Below are positions 18,625 to 26,580 of a stretch of 64,000 nt of DNA, piece after piece. The position numbers and the translations under genes are program-made. Location: the NCBI RefSeq assembly GCF_000355675.1, contig NC_020888.1, forward strand, positions 1,027,001-1,091,000, read 5' to 3'. The notes beneath the pieces were generated by a model. That model worked only from the letters and a program-made list of their open reading frames with translations, did not search any database and was not told the origin of the DNA. Position 1 is the stretch's first letter. Every line of letters starts with the position of its first letter. The stretch is from Thalassolituus oleivorans MIL-1. Its GTDB lineage: Bacteria > Pseudomonadota > Gammaproteobacteria > Pseudomonadales > Oceanobacteraceae.

Positions 18625-20562
18625 TCAATACTTCTCTTTTGAAGGATGAATTCCCTGATCTTTCAGCCATTGCAACCCCTTCTCTGTCGCCTGATATGCC
18701 TGATCCGGATGGTTAATAACTTCAGGGTAGCGATAGGCAATCAGCTGTTTTTGTTCACGCAGGGTATTTAGGTGTGAACTCTTGAGCGATTTGTCGGATC
18801 GTCCACCAAGAAGGCTGGCTATCTGTTCTGCTTTGTAAGGGTGCAGGGCACACAACCATACGATCACAGGCCATAGCTGACCTTGGCGTGCTTTAGGGGT
18901 GAGTTCACGGATTCGTTGTTCCAACAGTTTAGGTAAGTGACTTCGATTTCCGTCGAGGTCACCCGTATTTGTACTTAGGTCACCCGTATTTGTACTTAGG
19001 TCACCCGTATTTGCCGATTTCTGGCTACCAAACAGAGGTAGCTCCCCCTGATTTTCTGACCAGTCTGCCAACTGATAATAGGTTGCCGGGCCGGCGCCAC
19101 CTTTAACTAGCAAACCATGCTGGTGATGCAAGCGCCCCAAAACTTGGCTCGCTGATAGCGTATCAAGTCCGGTAACTGCGAGTAATCCTGCATTGTCTAC
19201 CGCACCAGTTTCTTTTGCTAGGATCAGAGCTCGGGCTTCATCGTTGGTCAGCTGCAAGTGTTTGAATTGACTGAGCCAAGCCAGCTGATCTCGACCTAAT
19301 AGTTGATGTAGCAAGTAGGTTGCCTGAAACTCATTGGCAATCACATGATTAGCAAATACAGGAGCTGTTAAGCCAATCTGCTCAAGTAAGTTGCGCATAG
19401 TTCGAATACCCGAGCCCTTGGTTTCGGCAAAGTTCAGGTCGTACAATACCGCAGCCAATACGGGATTACGCAATTTGGAGCCCATCTCGCCCAGCATTGT
19501 TTCTGGTTTTAGGGAGTACCCAGCATTGCGAATATCAATCCGGTTACTGTAACGCACCACTAGAATCGGCTGCTGCACATGATAGTCTCTGTGCATCAAT
19601 GCGTTCACTACCGCCTCCCGAACCACCTTTTGTGGCAGCAGTGGCTGGTCGCTGCGTTGGGTGCTGCCTTCCTCAAGGCGAAAATGTTTTGGTAAATCAT
19701 CTAGAATGGTGGCTTCCAGTTTGGTAATCAGCCTTAGCAATGGCTCTCGCAAATCTAATGTGGTCTGGAAGCGCTGCTCAGGATCTTCAACCCATTGGGT
19801 ACCACTGATACGCACGTAATCTACACGAACTGAGGGCAACAGGCGCCGTAAGGCCAGAGGTTTACCCATCAGCAGCAATCCAGCCACATTCGGAAGCCAT
19901 TCACCGTTCTGTTTTTTGACCAGATTCAGCGCTCGCAGCATTTCTTGGTCACTCGCCTGTAATTCTTCCGCATGAGGACGAACTCGGGCACGTAATTGGC
20001 GATAAAGAGCGATGACATCCGGATCAAGATCACTCCATTCGGCATCCGGCAGAATCACCTGTTCAAAGCCAAGGCCACTCTTGGCGAGAAGCAAAGGTTC
20101 TAGCTCAATCTGGGTGCATTCATAGTCGCCGTTAAGACCACGCCGCCATACACCGGTTTTACGTTTATTTTTGCTGTCGAATTTACCTTTGAAGGTACAG
20201 GGCTTCGCGGCGGGTTCCAGTTCAGGCACAAACACCACAATCACAGTTTTACCCTGTAAAAGCACGGTTTCTGCCGACACTGGAATACTGTGCTCAAATT
20301 GCTCACGACAGTTAGTGTGCAGAGTATTTAGTAGCTGATCGGTGTTGGTTACCCCCGAAACGAAAAACTGATTCTGCTGATCATCTGGTTCTGATACCCC
20401 CAGTAAAATATAGCCACCGCCCAGCCCAAGCTCATTAGCAAGTGCACAGACGGTTTGCATCACCGAACTGCCAATTTCAGTCCCCCGTTTGGCTTCTATG
20501 CGTGGACATTCGTCTAGCAATTGCAGCTGTTCCAGTAACTCTTCAGCAGTGAATTCGTGCAT
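18625..20562 (-). CDS. AlbA_2/Schlafen-type ATP-binding protein in R-M operon
   Basis: The 645-residue protein starts with an AlbA_2 (Schlafen-like) domain (ECPRIEAKRGTEIGSSVMQT..., about residues 18-130). A GHKL-type ATPase domain follows, with VREAVVNALMHRDYHV (about 313-328) and ETKGSGIRTMRNLL (about 374-387). The C-terminal third has winged-helix-like segments on either side of a short repeat region, NTGDLST x2-3 (about 516-536). Such RecG-like regulatory ATPases are common passengers in type I R-M operons and are thought to regulate or support defence; activity is unproven. It is 18 nt after hsdS. Confidence 0.86.
   Translation of the reverse strand: MHEFTAEELLEQLQLLDECPRIEAKRGTEIGSSVMQTVCALANELGLGGGYILLGVSEPDDQQNQFFVSGVTNTDQLLNTLHTNCREQFEHSIPVSAETVLLQGKTVIVVFVPELEPAAKPCTFKGKFDSKNKRKTGVWRRGLNGDYECTQIELEPLLLAKSGLGFEQVILPDAEWSDLDPDVIALYRQLRARVRPHAEELQASDQEMLRALNLVKKQNGEWLPNVAGLLLMGKPLALRRLLPSVRVDYVRISGTQWVEDPEQRFQTTLDLREPLLRLITKLEATILDDLPKHFRLEEGSTQRSDQPLLPQKVVREAVVNALMHRDYHVQQPILVVRYSNRIDIRNAGYSLKPETMLGEMGSKLRNPVLAAVLYDLNFAETKGSGIRTMRNLLEQIGLTAPVFANHVIANEFQATYLLHQLLGRDQLAWLSQFKHLQLTNDEARALILAKETGAVDNAGLLAVTGLDTLSASQVLGRLHHQHGLLVKGGAGPATYYQLADWSENQGELPLFGSQKSANTGDLSTNTGDLSTNTGDLDGNRSHLPKLLEQRIRELTPKARQGQLWPVIVWLCALHPYKAEQIASLLGGRSDKSLKSSHLNTLREQKQLIAYRYPEVINHPDQAYQATEKGLQWLKDQGIHPSKEKY
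18956..19013. repeat. 21-bp tandem repeat inside the AlbA_2 ATPase gene
   Basis: Two full identical 21-bp units (18956-18976, 18977-18997) and a 16-bp partial unit (to 19013) encode the heptad NTGDLST on the minus strand. Because the unit is a multiple of three, changes in copy number keep the frame. It links the ATPase to the C-terminal winged-helix part. Confidence 0.92.
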
Positions 20563-20580
20563 AAACTATTAATCTCCCTG

Positions 20581-21723
20581 TTACTGAATTTTAACCCGGC
20601 GCTTGCCAGTTAATAGCTGCTGCATCAGTGCTTTTTTCTCTTGTTTTAAAGCATCAAGCTTTTGTTGCAGAGCGTATACCAATTCATCACTACTATTGAG
20701 TACTTTTGCAATTTGGACTTGTTCTTCATAATTAGGACAGTAAATACACAACCCTGAAACATCTGACGAATTAATTGCTGGGTAGTTTGTACCAACCACA
20801 AGTGCATTGATTTGGCCTGTTATATGAGAACCAAACAAATAGTGATAGATGTAGTCATTGCACGTCCCTTTTTTTGGACTCAGGACTGCAAACCCAGTAG
20901 ATGCAATGCAATGTTTATGTTGCTCTTTTACTTTCGCAAAACCTTGAAGATTTGGACGAACCGTTGCAAGTAAAATATCTCCAGACGAAACTATTCTTCT
21001 TGCTCGACTGGGAGATGTTTTAAAGGTATGTCTTTCAATAGCACGAGAGATTGTTCCTGTTCCAACGTCAGAAAGGGATATGTAATCGAATTTCAAATCT
21101 GGATCAGTTTTTGCCCCTAGACTCTTTTGATCAATATTAAGTAAATCTGAGAAGTGGAAGCGCTTGAACTCTCCACTAAACCTAACCCCATTTTCATCCA
21201 GCAGGCGTTTTTTGCCGGTGAGCAGTTGTTGCATCAGGGCTTTTTTCTGCTGTTGGCTGTTGGCGAGTAGTTGTTCGGTGGTGGTGATGGCCTTATCCCA
21301 AGTGGAGAGGATTTGAGCGATTTTCTTTTGTTCTGGGATGGCGGGAAGTTTAACTCTTACGGCATGGAGGTCATTTCGATTGACACCGGGTACGCCTGTT
21401 TTATCACTGAATTTTTTAAAGTCAAAATTACACAATAAGTAATAAACAAATTTCTCATGATTTCCATGAAAATCTTTAACCCATAGAGAGGTATTGAGGG
21501 GCCAGTAATCTTCTTCCAAGTAGAACACATCACCAATAGAACCATATCGTCCTGTTACAACGCCAGGTGCTTTAGATTTGGCTTCAGAGTGATAACCAGT
21601 AACACCGCCAGATGACACTATTGGAACGCTCCCATCAATCCTTTGGCTGCTTGGCAGGTCAAATCCACGTTGCAATTCTGCGACAGAGCCAAGTCTGACT
21701 TTCGACCACCCCTTAGGCACCAT
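20581..21723 (-). CDS. hsdS: Type I restriction enzyme specificity subunit (HsdS)
   Basis: HsdS recognises the bipartite DNA target. The 380-residue protein has two target recognition domains (about residues 1-150 and 185-345) separated by the conserved helix ending QQKKALMQQLLTGKKR (about 165-180) and closed by a second copy EKKALMQQLLTGKRR. The ATG at 21723 overlaps the preceding remnant of hsdM (ATGGTGCCTAA, 11 nt), so the native translational coupling with hsdM has been kept. The two near-identical conserved repeats allow domain exchange by recombination. The target sequence cannot be read from the protein. Confidence 0.93.
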   Translation of the reverse strand: MVPKGWSKVRLGSVAELQRGFDLPSSQRIDGSVPIVSSGGVTGYHSEAKSKAPGVVTGRYGSIGDVFYLEEDYWPLNTSLWVKDFHGNHEKFVYYLLCNFDFKKFSDKTGVPGVNRNDLHAVRVKLPAIPEQKKIAQILSTWDKAITTTEQLLANSQQQKKALMQQLLTGKKRLLDENGVRFSGEFKRFHFSDLLNIDQKSLGAKTDPDLKFDYISLSDVGTGTISRAIERHTFKTSPSRARRIVSSGDILLATVRPNLQGFAKVKEQHKHCIASTGFAVLSPKKGTCNDYIYHYLFGSHITGQINALVVGTNYPAINSSDVSGLCIYCPNYEEQVQIAKVLNSSDELVYALQQKLDALKQEKKALMQQLLTGKRRVKIQ

Positions 21724-21829
21724 AACCCAGCTCCTCCAGATACTTAGCCATCTCGGTTTTCGGCGATACTACGGTTGCCACTGACCACACCGGCCTTGCC
21801 ACGGTGCTCTCACTCAATACCCTACTCAT
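21713..21829 (-). pseudogene. Remnant of the hsdM 3' end before hsdS
   Basis: A 38-codon frame starts with ATGAGTAG overlapping the DUF1016 stop and ends TEMAKYLEELGYGA, the same tail as HsdM (SEMAKYLEELGYE). The DNA segments 21721-21759 and 22863-22901 match at 36 of 39 positions. Its first 24 codons resemble nothing in HsdM. It marks the original hsdM-hsdS junction. It may still act as a coupling peptide that delivers ribosomes to hsdS. Confidence 0.85.
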
Positions 21830-22865
21830 GGTACTTCCCCCGCTGTTCCTTAATCTGCTGTTCAATTTTGCACCGCCCCCGTTCCAATTCGCGCTGCAGT
21901 TCCTCTTCGCTGGGTAAAACAGTGAGGTAACGCGAAGCAAACAGCTGTTGGCTGTCTTTGAGTACCGAATACTGCGCCACTGTGTGGTTGTGTTCGCTGC
22001 ACAGAATTAAACCGATGGTGGGGTTGTCGTCGGGGTTGCGTTTTTGTTCTTCGTACAGCCGAACGTACATGTCCATCTGGCCCACGTCCTGATGGTTGAG
22101 TTTGTTCAGTTTTAGGTCGATCAGCACAAAGCATTTAAGCAGGTAGTTGTAAAACACTAAGTCGATGTAATAGTCGCCATCGTCGGTACGGATGCGTTGC
22201 TGGCGTTCAACAAAGGCAAAGCCTTTGCCCATTTCCAGCAGGAACTGTTGCAGGTTGTGAATAATGCCGCCTTCCAGATCGGCTTCCTGATAGCTGCCCG
22301 ATTCCAGATTCAGAAAATCGAGTATGTAGGGGTCGCGCAGATAGTCTTTGGGGTTTACGGCAAGTGCGCGGGTGTTAGCCTGGGCTTCTGCTTCAACCGG
22401 GGCTTTGTTCTGGCTGGATAGCAGCCGTTCATAGTAGAGGGTGCCGATCTGGCGTTCCAGGGCGCGTACACTCCAGTGCTGCTGAATGGCTTCTTGTTGA
22501 TACCACTGCCGGGCGGCCGGGTTTTCCAAGCGGGCTAGTTGGTTGTAATGCGACCAGCTCAATTCGGGAGACACTGTCTCCCGAATTGGAAAGGCCTGAT
22601 AAAACCGGCGCATATTGCGCAGGTTGGTTACGTCAAAGCCTTTGCCAAACTCACCGGTCAGGCGGCTGGACAGTTGTTGCAGCTGTTGTTTGCCATAGGC
22701 AGCGCGCTGCTCACCTTGCTGTTCGTGCTCGATAATCAGCTGGCCAATGTGCCAGTAGATATGCACCATAGTGCTGTTAATCTGGCGTTGTACCTGCTGG
22801 CGCGCTTGTTGTATCAGTTCGCGGATACTGTGGTACAGCGGGTCGGTTTCAGCGGGGTTATTCAT
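21822..22865 (-). CDS. DUF1016 (YhcG-type) PD-(D/E)xK nuclease domain protein
   Basis: The 347-residue product has the N-terminal DUF1016 region (HIYWHIGQLIIEHEQQGEQR, YGKQQLQQLSSRL) and the C-terminal nuclease core with DGDYYIDLVFYN and CFVLIDLKLNKLNHQDVGQM (D...DxK arrangement, about residues 228-262). YhcG-like proteins resemble Holliday-junction resolvases and are frequent in R-M loci. It starts inside hsdM (8-nt ATGAATAA overlap) and ends with an 8-nt overlap with the hsdM-tail remnant, so the whole gene fits into the hsdM-hsdS junction. Function in this operon is unproven. Confidence 0.9.
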   Translation of the reverse strand: MNNPAETDPLYHSIRELIQQARQQVQRQINSTMVHIYWHIGQLIIEHEQQGEQRAAYGKQQLQQLSSRLTGEFGKGFDVTNLRNMRRFYQAFPIRETVSPELSWSHYNQLARLENPAARQWYQQEAIQQHWSVRALERQIGTLYYERLLSSQNKAPVEAEAQANTRALAVNPKDYLRDPYILDFLNLESGSYQEADLEGGIIHNLQQFLLEMGKGFAFVERQQRIRTDDGDYYIDLVFYNYLLKCFVLIDLKLNKLNHQDVGQMDMYVRLYEEQKRNPDDNPTIGLILCSEHNHTVAQYSVLKDSQQLFASRYLTVLPSEEELQRELERGRCKIEQQIKEQRGKYHE

Positions 22866-24384
22866 AACCCAACTCCTCCAGATACTTGGCCATCTCGCTT
22901 TCTAGCTCGGCTAGTTGATCTTTAAGTTTTAGTCGCTCGGCGCGTAAGGCCATCAGGTCGATTTCTTCCTCTTCTTCAAAGGTATCGACGTAGCGCGGGA
23001 TATTGAGGTTGTAGTCGTTTTCTTTTATTTCATTCAGGCTGGCGACGTAGGCGTATTTATCGACGTCGTTACCGTTGCGATAGGTGGCAACAATTTTATT
23101 GATGTTGTCTTCGCTGAGTAGGTTTTGGTTTTTACCGGCTTTAAATTCGCGTGATGCATCAATAAACATCACGGAATCGTCGGATTTGTCTTTGCTAAAA
23201 ATTAAAATCGCGGCGGGTATGCCGGTGCCGTAAAACAGTTTTTCGGGCAGGCCGATCACGGCATCGAGCAGGTTTTCGTCGATGAGTTGTTGGCGAATTT
23301 TGCCTTCGCTCGAACCACGGAATAATACGCCGTGCGGCACTACCACACCCATGCGGCCCGTTTTCGGTTTTAAGGTTTCGATCATGTGCAAAATAAAGGC
23401 GTAGTCGCCTTTGGTTTTGGGTGGTACTCCGCGGCGAAAGCGGCTGAATTTATCGTTATCGGCCTCGTCGTGCCCCCATTTATCTAGGCTAAAGGGTGGG
23501 TTGGCGGTCACGATATCGAACAGCATTAAGTCGCCGTTTTTATCCAGCAATTTAGGGTTACGAATGGTGTCGCCCCATTCGATTTTATGGTTGTCTTCGC
23601 CGTGCAAAAACATGTTCATTTTGGCCAGTGACCATGTAGAGCCAATGGCTTCTTGGCCGTAGAGGGCATAGTTTTTACTGTCGTGATTTTTGCGAACTTT
23701 GCTGCCGCATTTCATTAATAACGAGGCGGAGCCACAGGCCGGATCGCAAATGCTGTCGCCGGGGCGTGGGTCTAATAATTCGGCGATTAAATCCGAGACT
23801 TCTGGCGGGGTATAAAACTCTCCGGCTTTTTGTCCGCCGCTGGCGGCGAAGTTTTTAATCAGGTATTCGTAGGCGTTACCGATGACATCCAGCGTGCCGA
23901 CACGGCTGGGCTTGAGGTTGAGTTCGGGTTTGGCAAAGTCTTCAATTAGGTGCCGCAGTATGGTGTTTTTCTGCTTTTCTTCACCCAGTTTGTCGGTGTT
24001 AAAGCTGATGTCTTGGAACACGCTTTTTCCGGCGTCTTTGAGTTTGGTGCCGTTGGCTTCTTCGATGGCGTGCAGGGCTTGGTCGATACGTTCGCCGTTG
24101 CCGGGTTCGTGCCGACGCTCGTGCAGGGCATAAAAACTGGCTTGGGGTGGCAGTACAAAACGTTCGTTTTTTAGCATTTCGGTAATGAGTTCTGGCTCGT
24201 CGCCGTATTCTGCTTTGTAGCCGTCGTAGTGATCCTGCCATACATCGGAGATGTACTTAAGAAATAGCATGGTCAGGATGAAGTCTTTGTAGGTGTCGGC
24301 GCTGATGGTGCCGCGGAAGGTATCGCAGGCATTCCATAGGGCTTTGTTGATGGCGTCTTGATTGATTTTGCTGTTAGCGCTCAT
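22858..24384 (-). CDS. hsdM: Type I modification methyltransferase (HsdM)
   Basis: HsdM transfers a methyl group from SAM to adenine at sites chosen by HsdS. The 508-residue protein has the N-terminal helical domain (WNACDTFRGTISADTYKDFI), the SAM-binding motif DPACGSASLL (about residues 213-222), the catalytic NPPF (VTANPPFSLDKWG, about 295) and the GVLFRGSSEGKIRQQL region. The C-terminal helix LRAERLKLKDQLAELESEM contacts HsdS. The 3' end overlaps the DUF1016 gene by 8 nt. All motifs for N6-adenine methylation are intact. Confidence 0.96.
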   Translation of the reverse strand: MSANSKINQDAINKALWNACDTFRGTISADTYKDFILTMLFLKYISDVWQDHYDGYKAEYGDEPELITEMLKNERFVLPPQASFYALHERRHEPGNGERIDQALHAIEEANGTKLKDAGKSVFQDISFNTDKLGEEKQKNTILRHLIEDFAKPELNLKPSRVGTLDVIGNAYEYLIKNFAASGGQKAGEFYTPPEVSDLIAELLDPRPGDSICDPACGSASLLMKCGSKVRKNHDSKNYALYGQEAIGSTWSLAKMNMFLHGEDNHKIEWGDTIRNPKLLDKNGDLMLFDIVTANPPFSLDKWGHDEADNDKFSRFRRGVPPKTKGDYAFILHMIETLKPKTGRMGVVVPHGVLFRGSSEGKIRQQLIDENLLDAVIGLPEKLFYGTGIPAAILIFSKDKSDDSVMFIDASREFKAGKNQNLLSEDNINKIVATYRNGNDVDKYAYVASLNEIKENDYNLNIPRYVDTFEEEEEIDLMALRAERLKLKDQLAELESEMAKYLEELGYE

Positions 24385-24469
24385 GACTGTGTCGTTTATC
24401 CGTTGTGTTCTTTTATTAGGGCCAAGTCGTTGGTTGACCAGTTTTGTTTTGTTTACCTGTATCGGTGAC

Positions 24470-25072
24470 TTAGTGGCGGCGATTCAGGTGTAGGTCTCTG
24501 GCTATTGTTCTCATCATCAGCTCGTTGTTGTTGATCAGCTGCTGCATTAATCGTTGTTCTTCGCGGAGGGTGTTCGCCATCGCAACAATGGTGCGTTGTT
24601 TGGCTAGTGGCGGAACAACGATGGGAGCCTCTTCTAGCACGCTACGGCGAATACTTTTGGTTAGTGTACCCTCAGCATTTTGTTCGAAATAGCGTTGAGC
24701 GGGTATTTGGTTCAGCAACCAAGCAATGAATTCAGGCAGTATGCCCTGTTTCTTCTCATTTTGGCTTTTTAAGCGCACGACAAAGAAATGTGGGGCGGCG
24801 ACGGCTTGTTTGTTGGTGGTGGCCAGTGCTGAGTCTATCGGTATGGCGTAGTTATGGTTACCGCGTGCGGCCACTAAAATATCACCGGTGGTGAGGTAGT
24901 CGGGAGGACGTTTGCCGGTTAACTCAGTTTTTTGGCAAGCAGACCAGCGAATGCCTTCTGCCAGCGAAACATCTTTCATTTGCACCGCAACCACGGACGA
25001 ATCGCTAACTTCAGGGATTTTCCCCCGAAACGGATAGCCTGCGTTGATGGTTGCGATCTGTTTTAGTTTCAA
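24470..25072 (-). CDS. Single-domain HsdS-like protein (one TRD)
   Basis: The 200-residue protein has one target recognition domain: LKQIATINAGYPFRGKIPE (start), YLTTGDILVAARGNHNYAIP, LTKSIRRSVLEEAPIVVPPL, and a C-terminal helix LREEQRLMQQLINNNELMMR. That is half of a normal S subunit. It is the first gene of the leftward operon, 85 nt before hsdM. Half-S proteins can dimerise to replace a full HsdS or can be relics. No stop codon or frameshift interrupts this one, so it may be functional as an alternative specificity subunit. Confidence 0.78.
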   Translation of the reverse strand: MKLKQIATINAGYPFRGKIPEVSDSSVVAVQMKDVSLAEGIRWSACQKTELTGKRPPDYLTTGDILVAARGNHNYAIPIDSALATTNKQAVAAPHFFVVRLKSQNEKKQGILPEFIAWLLNQIPAQRYFEQNAEGTLTKSIRRSVLEEAPIVVPPLAKQRTIVAMANTLREEQRLMQQLINNNELMMRTIARDLHLNRRH

Positions 25073-25292
25073 ATCTATTCCAGTTCATAGTTAATGATGC
25101 AGAAATAATCGTTTGATTATGGTTGGATGTCAAGCTATGGTTGGTTCATCGTCTTTGATGCAAAAAAAGCAATCTAGCATTTGCCTTGAAGCGAGTGTTT
25201 GGCTGGTGATATGGCCAATGATGTGTTGATCAATATACGGTGATGGTTGCCCCAGGTGGCTCGCTATTACCTTTCACTACTGGAGCATGGAA

Positions 25293-25544
25293 ATGACAGA
25301 TGTCGATTTACCACAGCGTCCGGCAGCGTTGGATGACGTTTTATCCTTGCATGAGGAATTGCATCTGATCTATCGGTCTTTTGATTCGTTATATGAAATT
25401 GTCGAGTATCAACTGGTCAGCAAAGATGCGGCACTGGTTGCACCGATGGTTTGCATTATCAGAGATAGGTTCGCGCGAGCGGGGTTACGGTATGAGGATA
25501 TGTTTGCGGTGCCGAATGGTGAGCAGATGTTTAAGGATGATTAA
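25293..25544 (+). CDS. Small acidic hypothetical protein
   Basis: An 83-residue product (MTDVDLPQRPAALDDVLSLHEEL...) with no signal peptide or membrane helix. Two ATG codons are in frame (25287 and 25293); the GGAG at 25282-25285 is 7 nt from the second and only 1 nt from the first, so 25293 is chosen. It is helical in appearance, with LRYEDMFAVPNGEQMF near the end. I do not recognise the family. It borders the restriction island on the upstream side and points away from it. Confidence 0.55.
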   Translation: MTDVDLPQRPAALDDVLSLHEELHLIYRSFDSLYEIVEYQLVSKDAALVAPMVCIIRDRFARAGLRYEDMFAVPNGEQMFKDD

Positions 25545-25682
25545 GTTTCGGTACAAAGAAGAGTCCGCTTATCTCAATTACTGTATTGGTAAAATGGGTG
25601 GTTGATCTGCAACAGCTTATAAGTGTTAGGTGTGTCTTGTATTAGGCGACCGTAGCTCGGTCGCCTAAGCATTTAAAATCCA

Positions 25683-26357
25683 TCAAACTTTCGGCAGGGT
25701 AATTACGATTTGATTGCCTTTGTTTTGTGTCTTAATTCCATCTTGTTTCACAGCATCGCTAAGATACATAGAGCGTGAGAACTGGCTGACCGAATTGACG
25801 TATTCGTTGTCATTTTTCAGCTCGTTTTTGACTGTGCCATTCACTGTAAACTGATGTCCTCCATCTAACGAGGTGTTTACCTGTACGTTGGAATCTTTAG
25901 GTACATCAATCACCACTTCATAGGCGTTTTTTTCGTCCGTTACTTTAATATCTGGTTGGCCGAATGACGTAGAACTTGCCTGTTGGATTTGCCCTTGATT
26001 TCCAGACATGAATTGGTTCATCGCCATGTCCATATTCTGCATTTGTTGCTGCATTTGGCGAATCATTTCATCCGGGTTTTGTCTCATAGCCAGTAGCGTT
26101 TGAAAAGGGTCAGGCATGCTATTCGTTATTGTTTGTCCTAGGTTGTTGGTTGTGTGTCCAGTAGCGGGAGACGCTTGGCTAAGCGGTTGCCCCGATATCT
26201 GCACAGGAACGCTGTGCGCAGGCGTCGATATCTGATTTTCTAGTGCTGCAACTTTGCTATGCAAGTCCCAGTTGTAATAGCCGAGAGCAGCAAGCGCAAT
26301 AAATCCGATACCAATCAGACTATTTTTCAGGTTGTTTGGCTGTATTGATTCGCTCAT
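25683..26357 (-). CDS. Membrane-anchored Hsp20/alpha-crystallin-like protein
   Basis: The 224-residue product has a single N-terminal membrane segment (SLIGIGFIALAALGYYNW, about residues 13-30), a Gln/Met-rich middle (MIRQMQQQMQNMDMAMNQFM, about 97-117) and a C-terminal alpha-crystallin-like beta sandwich (DEKNAYEVVIDVPKDSNVQV, SRSMYLSDAVKQDGIK, NQIVITLPKV, about 140-224). This suggests a small heat-shock-type holdase facing the periplasm or anchored in the inner membrane. The classical C-terminal IxI motif is not evident. It stands alone. Confidence 0.75.
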   Translation of the reverse strand: MSESIQPNNLKNSLIGIGFIALAALGYYNWDLHSKVAALENQISTPAHSVPVQISGQPLSQASPATGHTTNNLGQTITNSMPDPFQTLLAMRQNPDEMIRQMQQQMQNMDMAMNQFMSGNQGQIQQASSTSFGQPDIKVTDEKNAYEVVIDVPKDSNVQVNTSLDGGHQFTVNGTVKNELKNDNEYVNSVSQFSRSMYLSDAVKQDGIKTQNKGNQIVITLPKV

Positions 26358-26531
26358 GATGAGTCTCCTCTATTTCCGTTTGTCTTGATGGAATTGCTAT
26401 TTTAGACAGATAGAATCGGGAGAGTTGTTGCTTGCAGATGGAATTTTACAAAGCTGTTCTTTTCTTAATATTGCTTTACAGATGGTGTTGTATAAGTAGT
26501 TGGTGTGAACGTCAATAAGTAGGAATACAAT

Positions 26532-26558
26532 AAAAAAACCGGCTTACGCCGGTTTTAA
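26532..26558 (-). terminator. Bidirectional intrinsic terminator
   Basis: The stem AAACCGGC/GCCGGTTT with a 4-nt loop TTAC is flanked by A and T runs on both sides. It lies 23 nt after the old yellow enzyme stop codon on the minus strand. Confidence 0.88.
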
Positions 26559-26580
26559 TTTAATTAGGGTAATTTAAAAA

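Noticed and set aside
18956-19013. Possible CRISPR array.
   Set aside because: The 21-bp units are directly adjacent without spacers and lie in frame inside a coding gene; no cas gene is present.
13327-25292. Restriction island as a mobile element with integrase or att sites.
   Set aside because: No integrase, transposase, tRNA or flanking direct repeats were seen at either border. The internal duplications are gene ends, not att sites.
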